A DNA stretch of 64,000 nt from Actinomycetota bacterium (lineage in GTDB: Bacteria; Actinomycetota; Coriobacteriia; Anaerosomatales; JAUXNU01), in NCBI GenBank assembly GCA_030682655.1, contig JAUXNU010000205.1, forward strand, positions 1 through 64,000. Reading direction: 5' to 3'. Below the pieces are notes generated by a model, which searched no databases, was not told the DNA's origin, and was given only the letters and a program-made list of their open reading frames with translations. Each line of letters opens with the position of its first letter. The first letter of the stretch is position 1. The position numbers and the translations under genes were made by a program. This document shows, piece after piece, positions 28,170-36,400 of the stretch.

Positions 28170-29396
28170 TCACAGGCCAGCGCTGGCGCGCATATGCCTA
28201 CCTACCGCAGCCGCAAGTTCGACCGGAACAGCGTTCCCAATCTGCCTCATGGCATGAGACCGCGCGCCCACGAACTCGTAGTTGTCGGGGAAGGTCTGGA
28301 TCCGAGCCGCCTCACGAACCGTCATGTAGCGCAGGCGCCCATCTGAGTATCGAATCATGGCCTCGCCCCCGCACACCCCATGTACGCCCGCTTTGATCGT
28401 CTTCGAGGGACGGTCGATCTCGGAACCCGTATGACCGGCGTACGATCGTGCACCCGGAATCCCAACATGACTGGACGCGCTGGGTGACTCGACGCCGTCC
28501 ACAGGCTCAGGGAGCCCACTGATCGCATCCCGCACTGTGCGCCAGGGCAACTGTGCACTGGTAGTCACGCTACGCGTCGCGGCGCGGGCACTTGCGGGTG
28601 CTCCAGCGGGAAGAGCCAGACCATGGCGCTCCCAATACAGCCCGGACACCCACTGGTCGTTCAACAAGACCGCCTCAGAATGCGTAGCAAGGAGTGGTGG
28701 TATTGGCACGTCGGATAGATCAGCACGAATTGCCATTAGGAACACGCGATTCCTCAGCTGGGGAACACCGAAGTCGGCCGCATTGAGCAGCTGTCGTGTG
28801 ACGTAGTAGCGCTCGCCCGAGTTCCCGGCCCTCCTGCGCGCCAACCTGTCTCGATGCCGGTGCCAGTCCTCGTCGTCCCCTGGAGCGCAGAGGGGGTCAT
28901 GAAGCTGCGCCTCGACGTATTCAAAGTATGGAAAGAAGCCACTCCGCAACAGTCCAGCGACATTCTCAAAGAGCACCAACTTCGGCCGGAGATCACGGAC
29001 CAACGCCAGCGCCGCCGGAAACATGTTTCTCGGGTCATTCATCCCGGCATGGACGCCGCCGAGGGAGAACGGCTGACATGGCGGTCCGCCAGCCACCAGA
29101 TCAAGCTCTCCATGACCGAGTTCAGATCTGAAATCAAAGTCCCGCACATCCGCCAAGTGGACCGCAGTCACCTTCCACGGCGGAACGGAGCCGTTTCTTG
29201 CTTGCCAGAGGGCGGCATTGTGCCCGAGAGTCGCGCATGCCTTTGGCTCGAACTCGACCAGCGCGGCATGCTCAAACCCGGCGGCATGAAGACCTAGTGC
29301 CATTCCCCCGGCGCCAGCAAATAGCTCAAGTGACCGTGGGCGCGCAATCGTCTGCGGAGCCGCAGCCGCATTCTCTTGAATCGTCCTGATTCTCAT
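28170..29396 (-). CDS. DNA (cytosine-5) methyltransferase
   Basis: A 408-residue C5 methylase, the protective half of the restriction system. Motif I is [20 protein letters not shown], motif IV is [14 protein letters not shown] with catalytic Cys107, motif [14 protein letters not shown], motif [13 protein letters not shown] region, and motifs [23 protein letters not shown] with [12 protein letters not shown]. The target-recognition region (about 250-330) is specific and unrecognised. ATG 29396 was chosen because the methylase fold begins soon after; the longer frame adds basic non-domain residues. Codon choice looks less GC-extreme than in the flanks, consistent with acquisition by transfer. 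Confidence 0.95.
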   Translation of the reverse strand: MRIRTIQENAAAAPQTIARPRSLELFAGAGGMALGLHAAGFEHAALVEFEPKACATLGHNAALWQARNGSVPPWKVTAVHLADVRDFDFRSELGHGELDLVAGGPPCQPFSLGGVHAGMNDPRNMFPAALALVRDLRPKLVLFENVAGLLRSGFFPYFEYVEAQLHDPLCAPGDDEDWHRHRDRLARRRAGNSGERYYVTRQLLNAADFGVPQLRNRVFLMAIRADLSDVPIPPLLATHSEAVLLNDQWVSGLYWERHGLALPAGAPASARAATRSVTTSAQLPWRTVRDAISGLPEPVDGVESPSASSHVGIPGARSYAGHTGSEIDRPSKTIKAGVHGVCGGEAMIRYSDGRLRYMTVREAARIQTFPDNYEFVGARSHAMRQIGNAVPVELAAAVGRHMRASAGL

Positions 29397-29443
29397 GGTG
29401 CCATCGTAAACCAAAGTCCTGACACGGGCCGAACCCCAAACGC

Positions 29444-30181
29444 TTACGACACGAAGTCGATCTTGCGCGATGCCTTCACGACCACGCCGGGAGTTGTGAT
29501 GATCTCGCTGGTGTACTCCACGAGGTCGATGTCGCAACCTTCCCCGATTTGCACCCGACCGCCACGCACGACCTTGGCCACGGTGCTCTCGAGGTAGATC
29601 TCGTCGCCCTCGATGGTCTCGACGGTCAGTCTCTTGTCGGTCGAGAAGGTGAAGATCGCCGACAGCGCGCTGAAGCCCCTGGGCAACCGGACTGTGATCC
29701 GTTCGCCGCCGATTTCCCGGGCACTCGACGCTCCATGGACGCGCATGTCAACGACCCCCGCATTGAGCAGGCCACCTATCTTGAACGCTCCCTCACCGTC
29801 GAATACCTCGGCCTCAAGATCATTGCCCACTCTCATGTCACCGCGCAGCTCGACCTCCCTGGCCGCCAGCCCACCATCGATCGCGAGGCGGCCCTTGACC
29901 TTGAGAATGCCGATACCGGCACCGCCGTGCACGGTCGAGTCGCCGTTCACGGTCATCTCACCCGCATGCACTTCACGCTTGAAGCTTGCCGATCCGTTCA
30001 CAATCACAGTCTCGGCCTTCACGGCACCATCGATGTCGCCAGCGCCGTTGACGCGCAGGGTCGAGCAGTCCACGTCCCCGTGCACCGTGCCCGCACCGTT
30101 GATCGTCACCGCCCCGAATGCGCCGCCCGAAAGTGATCCGTCCCCGTTGATCTTCATGTCTGATCTCTCCGTCTTACCCAT
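29444..30181 (-). CDS. bactofilin-like protein (YhbE/YhbF type)
   Basis: A 245-residue beta-helical protein. Residues 10-150 are built of short repeated strands with Gly turns: [20 protein letters not shown], then [20 protein letters not shown] and INGxGxVxG-like units. This is the bactofilin (polymer-forming cytoskeletal) pattern. The rest resembles the YhbE/YhbF group of Firmicutes. ATG 30181 has GGAGGAG six bases upstream. It follows the YhbD-like regulator directly, the same pairing as yhbD-yhbE in Bacillus. Filament formation is inferred. Confidence 0.82.
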   Translation of the reverse strand: MGKTERSDMKINGDGSLSGGAFGAVTINGAGTVHGDVDCSTLRVNGAGDIDGAVKAETVIVNGSASFKREVHAGEMTVNGDSTVHGGAGIGILKVKGRLAIDGGLAAREVELRGDMRVGNDLEAEVFDGEGAFKIGGLLNAGVVDMRVHGASSAREIGGERITVRLPRGFSALSAIFTFSTDKRLTVETIEGDEIYLESTVAKVVRGGRVQIGEGCDIDLVEYTSEIITTPGVVVKASRKIDFVS

Positions 30182-30198
30182 CACTCGCTCCTCCACTG

Positions 30199-30825
30199 CT
30201 ATCTGGCCCTCACGGCCAGTTCCTCAACGCTGCCAGACAGCGTCACCCTCGCGACCTCGCGTGCGCCGCTCTCAGTCCTGAGTTCGGCCGAGCTCGAAAC
30301 CAACAGACACACGCACACGCCCATCTTCCGCAGCACCACAAGATCGCACTCGCGCCCCTCGAACGCCGCGTAGCCCTCCTCGATGGCCTGCAGGACCGAA
30401 GGCCCTTCGCCGACCGTGATCTCCCCCGCCTTCAGCAGTCCGTCCAGGACGTACCCGCCAAGGAGATCGCCGTACACCATCTCCTCGGACTCAGGATGCG
30501 CCTCACGCCACAGCGTGACCGCCGTCTCCGAGAGGACTCCGCGCTCCAGGACGTCGGCCACCTTCATGACCCCGGAGCCCAAGTCCGGCGTGACGGCCTC
30601 GGCGATGTCGTCGAGCGACAGATCGTCGCCCTGCATTCCTTGGATACGCTCGATCCGTACGAGGATCTTGTCCCGGGGGAAGAAGGTCTCCTGGCCCGTG
30701 AAGGTCGACTTGCGGATGAACCAGTCCTCCGGAATCAGGTTCTTGCGTTTCCAACGGTAGAGCTGACCGTAGGAGATGCCGGCTACCTGGAGCAGCTCCT
30801 TCTTCGATATCAGATCCGAGCTCAC
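30199..30825 (-). CDS. YhbD-like (DUF4004) protein with MerR-type N-terminus
   Basis: A 208-residue protein whose first seventy residues form a MerR-like winged helix (ISKKELLQVAGISYGQLYRW, then KNLIPEDWF). The rest resembles the DUF4004/YhbD family of Firmicutes. GTG 30825 was chosen because GAAGGAGG lies eight bases upstream; the frame is open farther, but that part contains the promoter. A promoter with an inverted repeat lies 32-61 bases upstream (30857-30886), so it may regulate itself and the bactofilin gene behind it. Ligand unknown. Confidence 0.8.
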   Translation of the reverse strand: MSSDLISKKELLQVAGISYGQLYRWKRKNLIPEDWFIRKSTFTGQETFFPRDKILVRIERIQGMQGDDLSLDDIAEAVTPDLGSGVMKVADVLERGVLSETAVTLWREAHPESEEMVYGDLLGGYVLDGLLKAGEITVGEGPSVLQAIEEGYAAFEGRECDLVVLRKMGVCVCLLVSSSAELRTESGAREVARVTLSGSVEELAVRAR

Positions 30826-30849
30826 GTCGAGCACCTCCTTCGGCTCATG

Positions 30850-30886
30850 CTTGCGTAACATAACACTGTTCTGCACCGCAAGTCAA
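30850..30886 (-). promoter_or_regulatory. promoter of the yhbD-bactofilin operon with inverted repeat
   Basis: On the minus strand TTGACT (30886-30881), an 18-base spacer and TATGTT (30862-30857) form a sigma-70-type promoter about 35 bases before the GTG. CTTGCG at 30850-30855 and CGCAAG at 30877-30882 (+ strand) form an inverted repeat that brackets the spacer and -10. Long-spacer promoters with a centred dyad are how MerR-family regulators act, matching the MerR-like N-terminus of the first gene. Confidence 0.6.
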
Positions 30887-30922
30887 TCAAGAGCGCCTCT
30901 CGCCCGTTGTGCCTGAAGGACC

Positions 30923-31678
30923 CTAGCCGAAGATCCCGGCGGCGACGGCGCCGATGATGATCGAGGGCAGCATATTGCCGACGGGAAGACGCTTGATGTC
31001 GGTCAAGTCGAGCCCGATGCACAAGATGAGCGCACCTCCGGTGGCCTGGATGGCATGGATGACCACCTCGGTCATGTACGGCTGGAGCGCGCCGGCGCCA
31101 AGAGCGATGCCGCCCTGGATCACGAGCACCGGCAACGCCGACAGCCCCACGCCGGCGCCGAGCGCGGCGGCCAGCGCGATGGCGGCGAACCCGTCGAGCA
31201 GCGACTTCAAGTAGAGCAGAGATGGGTCCCCGAGACCGTCCTGTATGGAGCCGAGCACGGTCATGGCGCCAACGCAGAAGAGAAGCGACGCGGTCACGAA
31301 GCCCTCTACGAGCGTGTGGCCCTTCTCGCCGGGCTGCTCGGCCTTGCCGGGCGAGAGGAAAGGCATCGCGCCCACCTTCTGCTGGAGCCAGTGACCGAGC
31401 TCCTCGAGCCAGTACTCGATGCGAAGCGCCTCGCCAAGGAGAGAGCCGACCACGAGCGCCCCGACGAGCACGAGCCCCGCGTATGCGCCCAGCTCGCTCT
31501 CCCCCATCGCGTTGAGGCCGCCGATGCTCATCGAAGCACCGACGATGATGACGGACAGCCCGATGGCCTTGAAGGCGATCGAGCGGAAGCGCTCGGTGAT
31601 GAGCCGGCCGAAAGTCAGGCCCAGCGCGGTCCCCACGAGAACCGCAAGCACGTTGACGATGACGCCTGAGCCCGGCAT
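30923..31678 (-). CDS. DUF554 membrane protein
   Basis: A 251-residue membrane protein of the DUF554 family with about seven hydrophobic segments. The opening GVIVNVLAVLVGTALGLTFG, the Gly-rich IGLSVIIVGASMSIGG and the closing LPVGNMLPSIIIGAVAAGIFG fit family members such as YdfK/YqgA-like proteins. Transport function is suspected for the family but not proved. ATG 31678 has AAGGAG four bases upstream. It overlaps no other gene and follows the NYN-domain gene by one base. Confidence 0.85.
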   Translation of the reverse strand: MPGSGVIVNVLAVLVGTALGLTFGRLITERFRSIAFKAIGLSVIIVGASMSIGGLNAMGESELGAYAGLVLVGALVVGSLLGEALRIEYWLEELGHWLQQKVGAMPFLSPGKAEQPGEKGHTLVEGFVTASLLFCVGAMTVLGSIQDGLGDPSLLYLKSLLDGFAAIALAAALGAGVGLSALPVLVIQGGIALGAGALQPYMTEVVIHAIQATGGALILCIGLDLTDIKRLPVGNMLPSIIIGAVAAGIFG

Positions 31679-31679
31679 C

Positions 31680-32174
31680 TCACTCCTTGTCTTCGGGAAG
31701 CCACAGCTTCTTGAGTTCCTCGGTGACGCGATTCGCCCCGGCAGGCAAGCCGACAGCTCTCGCAGGATACCGCGCAGAGCGTCGGCGTGCACGGGCCGGC
31801 CGCGCGCCTTCGTAGAGCGCCTCTCGCGGGCGCACCTCCGCCCCCGGGCATGCATGCGTGGCGACGCGCTCGGCCAGCTCGCGATCGGAACTCACCAGGC
31901 ACACCGGCTGCTGCGCTTCCCCGGCGAGCTGCGCCAGCACGTCGTCGGCACTGCGGTCGCGCGAGAAACGCACGCGCACCGTGCCATGGCTGGCCGACGA
32001 CAAGCCCGCTCCGCCCTCGCCGTCGAACACGACCACGATCTCTCCTTGGCCAAGGAGGTCCGCTCCCCGCACGGCAAGACGAGCCAACAGCCCGTCACGC
32101 TGCTCCTCAAGCGAGAGCGACCGCGTCGCCGGGTCGCCCTTGGTGATGTTGTAGCCGTCGATTAGGAACAGCAA
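31680..32174 (-). CDS. NYN-domain ribonuclease-like protein (YacP type)
   Basis: A 164-residue protein that opens MLFLIDGYNITKGDP, the NYN/PIN-fold nuclease motif with its first acidic residue, followed by VVVFDGEGG and VSSDRELAERV with later acidic residues. YacP-family proteins cleave RNA. The start is the TTG at 32174 with AGCAGG eight bases upstream; no ATG or GTG serves. Inside the gene, at 32043-32056, is a 14-base perfect palindrome made of two opposed copies of the recurrent octamer. It runs directly into the DUF554 gene. Confidence 0.85.
   Translation of the reverse strand: MLFLIDGYNITKGDPATRSLSLEEQRDGLLARLAVRGADLLGQGEIVVVFDGEGGAGLSSASHGTVRVRFSRDRSADDVLAQLAGEAQQPVCLVSSDRELAERVATHACPGAEVRPREALYEGARPARARRRSARYPARAVGLPAGANRVTEELKKLWLPEDKE
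32043..32056. repeat. palindromic pair of the window-wide octamer GCCAAGGA
   Basis: TCCTTGGCCAAGGA is a perfect palindrome of two inverted copies of GCCAAGGA. It is the only opposed pair among about 40 copies in the window. On the + strand the octamer starts at 6360, 6618, 7143, 9275, 9332, 11024, 13200, 19580, 19954, 20568, 21740, 23111, 30457, 31433, 32049, 34700, 39807, 40715, 41996, 42666, 47980, 49627, 53014, 55100, 56177, 57776, 58373 and 60439. Its complement TCCTTGGC starts at 1944, 2875, 9146, 9540, 12059, 18773, 24629, 26100, 28032, 32043, 50240 and 54142. Counts are by eye. Confidence 0.8.
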
Positions 32175-32588
32175 CGTGCGGACCTGCTCTCACGTGGCGG
32201 TCAGGGACGCTGTCGCAGTGCACGAGGGTCCGCGATGGTGGTCACTCTCGGTCGCAGGCAAGTTCAACTCCCCGGACAACCGCTCGCAACTCGCAACGTG
32301 CCAACTGGTCCTCCTCTTCGCACGATCCTTGACAGGCGAGCTCGATTCTACTCCAGTCGTGTGACGGACAGCCCCGCGCCAAGCCTGCCGCCCGGGCGGT
32401 GCGGGCCCCGATTGAGGGGTAGACACTCCTCAGGTGCACTCGTCCCCCTGGAGGTCTCCGTGCGTGAGCCGACCGGCGCGCCAGAACCGACCGCCTCGGT
32501 CGAACCCGTCGCGCTCGACAGACTCGGGCTCGAGCTGGAGTTCCTGTGGGACGGCCTCAATCTGCGTCTGCGATCTGTGCGGAGCGGT
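32175..32588. other. 414-base stretch without a confident gene
   Basis: No gene is assigned. A + strand frame from GTG 32361 to 32690 has GC-rich third positions, and a TTGACA lies at 32329-32334, but the frame overlaps the receiver gene tail to tail by about 100 bases and has no recognisable domain, so it is not called. A hairpin of GAGG and CCTC lies near 32414-32431. Otherwise nothing is seen. Confidence 0.5.
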
Positions 32589-32993
32589 CTACCGGGTGGC
32601 ACGAAGGCCCTGATGCCTGCTCTCACGCACGTGCCGCGCCACCTCGGAACGCAGGTCGGCAATACTGAACGGCTTGGTCACGTAGCCTGAAGCGCCCAGA
32701 CTGGCGGCCTTCGCCTTGTCGGCGGCACCGCGCAGTGCACTGACAAACACGATCGGGATGTCCCGCGTGGCCTCGTCGCGGCGCAGCGTTTCGCAGAAGA
32801 GCCAGCCGTCGATGCCGGGCATCATGATGTCGAGCAGTATGACGTCCGGCATCTGCTCCGTGATCGCACTCATCCCCTCGAAGACGTTGTTGGCGACAGC
32901 CACTTCAAGACCATCCAAGGTCAGCGCCATGCTGATCAGGCTGGTTATCTCAGGCTCGTCGTCGATCGTGAGCACCAAGGGTATGTGCGACAT
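32589..32993 (-). CDS. single-domain response regulator
   Basis: A 134-residue stand-alone receiver domain. The acidic pair is LTIDDEPE, the phospho-acceptor Asp lies in VILLDIMMPGIDGW, the Thr/Ser switch is VFVSALRG and the Lys is YVTKPFSIAD. There is no output domain. It lies downstream of the Hpt protein and the large hybrid kinase on the same strand, so it is the likely last member of that phosphorelay. The ATG has AAGGAAAAG upstream. How it signals onward is unknown. Confidence 0.9.
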   Translation of the reverse strand: MSHIPLVLTIDDEPEITSLISMALTLDGLEVAVANNVFEGMSAITEQMPDVILLDIMMPGIDGWLFCETLRRDEATRDIPIVFVSALRGAADKAKAASLGASGYVTKPFSIADLRSEVARHVRESRHQGLRATR

Positions 32994-33167
32994 CGGTCTT
33001 TTCCTTCTCTTTCGTCGAACCCGTCATCCAGGCCGCTTCATCTCGAGAGCCCGCCGGGGACGCGTCCGTGCGATCTGGCCAGCGTTGGGCCGGGAAGGGA
33101 CGCTTCTCGGCCAGCCGCGATCAGACGCGTCCTCCGGGGAAGACTCGGTCGAAACCTGTGGATTCCA

Positions 33168-33482
33168 TCAGCTCTCATCTACGAACCGCACATCGATTCT
33201 CGCCAGGTAGTCCTCCAGCTCTTGCGCGAGTCTCCAGACCGCCGCGGTATCACCCACAACCGCTGCGGTCTCGATCTGACCGCCGAGATCCGTGAGGGCA
33301 TCAAAGCCATAACCTCCGCCCGATCCCCGCATCTTGTGTCCCACGGTCTGCGCGTCCTCGATGTGCCCGTCGTCAAGAGCCTCGCGGATACGGACCACGT
33401 CCTCGCGACGACGCTCCAGATAGCGCGGGATGAGCCCCTCCAACCCGGAATCAATGCAGACTGTTATGCGCTGGCCTTCCAC
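33168..33482 (-). CDS. Hpt phosphotransfer protein
   Basis: A 104-residue all-helical Hpt protein. The phospho-accepting histidine lies in AQTVGHKMRGSGGGYGFDAL, a good Hpt signature (H-K-x-x-G-S-G/A). GTG 33482 has AAGGAGGG six bases upstream and overlaps the end of the hybrid kinase gene by 19 bases, so the two are translationally coupled. It would take phosphate from the kinase's receivers and pass it to another receiver, probably the one at 32589-32993. The longer upstream frame is the kinase gene in the wrong phase. Confidence 0.88.
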   Translation of the reverse strand: MEGQRITVCIDSGLEGLIPRYLERRREDVVRIREALDDGHIEDAQTVGHKMRGSGGGYGFDALTDLGGQIETAAVVGDTAAVWRLAQELEDYLARIDVRFVDES

Positions 33483-36400
33483 CGGTTTCCCTCCTTCTCG
33501 AATCCCTCGATCGCCTCGAGCAGAACCTTCTTGCGAATCGGCTTGGCAAGATGTGCATCGCATCCTGCGGCGAGGCACTTCTCGACTTCCTCACTCAGTG
33601 CATAGGCGGTCAGTGCCACGATCGGCATATGTACGCCATCGAGCGGGCGTTCGCGCTCGCGGATGAGCCGGGCTGCCTCGTAGCCGTCCATGATCGGCAT
33701 CTGCATGTCCATGAACACGAGATCGAACACCTGTCCCGACTCGACTAGGTCAAGCGCTTCGCGACCGTTCTCGGCGAACGTCACGCGGTGCGGCGTCGCG
33801 CCCAGGCAAGACTCCAGCAGGAAGCGATTGTCCTCGGAGTCCTCGGCGACGAGGATCTCGAGCGGCGCGATGTCCTTCGCGGGCCGGAGCTTCGTCTCGT
33901 CCGCACGATTCCGCGCCGAGACACCATGGGTTGACCGGCGGGGGCCGGGCAGCCCGCGCTCCCACGTACCGCCGAGGGCGTCGGCCAACGCCTGCCGCAG
34001 TTCGTTCCTGCGAACCGGCTTCTGAAGGTTGTCCACGAGTCCCAGGCGCTTCCCGCGCTCACCATCGCGCGAGTGCATATCCGAGGACAGCATGATCACC
34101 GGCAGGTCGCGGAAGGTCGAGGTCGCACGCAGCTCCTCAAGGAACGCGAAGCCGTCCATCCGGGGCATCTGGTAGTCAAGAACGATCGCATCCCAGGTCT
34201 CGCCCGCCTTGGCAGCCCGGCGCACCTGCTCCAGGCCGTCTGCACCGTCGCTTGCCTCCCCGACAAGCACTCCCCACGTAGACAGTGTCTCGCGCAGGAT
34301 GAGCCTGTTCGTGGCGTTGTCGTCGACAACCAGAATGCGGGCACCCTCGCGCAGGTCGGGAGGCGCGTTGACGGCGCTCATCGGCGCTTCGGCTACCTCG
34401 AGCTTCACGGTGAACGTGAAGGTCGTGCCCTTGCCGGGGCGGCTCGCGATCTCTATCGTGCCGCCCATCACCTCGACGAGGCGTCGCGAGATCGTCAGGC
34501 CGAGGCCCGTGCCACCATACTTGCGTGTCGTGGAGGAGTCGGCCTGCGTGAAGCTCTCAAACACCGCACCTAGCTTGTCTTCGGCTATGCCGATTCCCGT
34601 GTCGGTCACCGAGAACTTGAGAGCGCCGGGGTCATCCGACAACGGGTCCTGCTCCACGGCCACGTATACATGCCCGCTCTCGGTGAACTTGACCGCATTG
34701 CCAAGGAGATTCAGCAGCACTTGACGAAGCCGGTCCGGATCACCGACGACCCATTCCGGAGTCCCCGGCTTGACGCGATATAGGACCTCGAGGCCCTTCT
34801 CGGCGGCCTTCATGCCGACGACCGACGAGGCGCCCTCCACCATGTCGTAGAGATCGAACGGAACAGGGTCAAGATCGAGCCGATTCGCCTCGATCTTGGA
34901 GAGGTCCAGAATCGAGTTGATGAGGATAAGCAACGACTCTCCAGCCGACTCGAAGATGTCGATGTAGCGTGCCTGCGCCTTCGTAAGCTCCGTCTCACGC
35001 AACAGCTCTGCCATCCCGATGATCGCGTTCATCGGCGTGCGGATCTCGTGACTCATCGTGGCCAGGAAATCGCTCTTCGCTCTGTTCGCTGTCTCCGCCG
35101 AGAGCTTCGCCTCTTCGAGAGCTGCCTGCGCTTCTTTGACCTGCGTGACGTCCTGCTGGATTCCGACGTAGCCCGTGATGCGGCCATCGATCCCCCGCAT
35201 CGGCGAAATAGTGAGCGCGGCCCAGAAGCGACTCTCGTCGGCGCGCTTGTTGATGACCTCGCCGCGCCAGATCTTCCCGGCCGCTACGGTCGTCCACAGG
35301 TCCTCGTAGACCTCCTGAGGCGTCTCGCCCGACTTCAGGATTCGTGGGTTCTTCCCGCGCAGCTCCGCCGTGGAGTAGCCGGTCAACCGTCCGAACTTGG
35401 GATTGGCGTACCGGATGTCGCCGTCCGGGTCGGTGATGATGACGCCCACGGGGCTTTGCTCGATCGCCAGAGACAGCTGCTTGACCTTGGCCTCGGCCGC
35501 CACCCGGCGGCGAGCCGCGGCGATGACGTCGGCTACGATGCGCAGGACCATTATGTTGTCGAGCGACCACTCCTTCGTGCTGCGGATGGAGTCGAACCCG
35601 AGGAACCCGACGGTACGACCTACGACGACCATCGGAACGACCAGCAACGATTGGACCCCGGCTGCCTGGAGGGCCTCTCGCTCGCAGCCGGGGAGGCCCG
35701 TGTCTGCGGCCACATCCGGAACGTGCACGTCGTATCCGTTCATGAGATTGCCGGCAAGGTGAGAGTACTTGCTCACGGGCACGCGTCGCATGAAGGACTT
35801 CCTGGACGAAATCCCCTCGTCGCACCATTCGAAGACGTTCGACATGGTCTCGCCGTCTTCGGCGAAGTCGAAAAGGTAGGCGCGATCGACGCCGGCATAT
35901 GTTCCGATCCCGGTCAGGGCGCTTTCGACAAGCTCACCGATGCTCGCTTCGTTGGCATCCACGAAGGCCATCGTGGTCTCCGCGATGAGCTGGCTGAACA
36001 GCGCGTGCGCCTCCGTCTCCTGTTGCGCGCTCACGCTTGCGGTCACATCCCGGGCGAAGATGATCAGTGCGTCCTTGCCGTCGTACTCGTACGCGAGCGC
36101 CTTCGCCTCGACATCGATCTCGCGACCTTCGGCATGGCGAAAATGGCAGCTCTGCGGCTCGGGGACGGCACTCTCGTAGCACTCGCGAAGCATACCGGCG
36201 AGCACGTCCGGCTCGATGACGGCAAGATCCGCAAGCGGAACGCCGCTCAGCGATCCACCCTCGCGACCGAGCCATGTGCATGTATAGGGACTCGCCGACA
36301 GGATGAGTCCTTCGTGTGCATCCACGACAAGAATCGCCTCGGGGGCGTTCTCGAACATCGTCCGGAAACTACGCTCCGACAGGGACACGCGGGCAGCCAT

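Noticed and set aside
32361-32690. Possible leaderless + strand gene from GTG 32361
   Set aside because: Third positions are GC-rich and a TTGACA lies upstream, but spacing to a -10 is poor, the frame overlaps the receiver gene end to end by about 100 bases, and no domain is recognisable.
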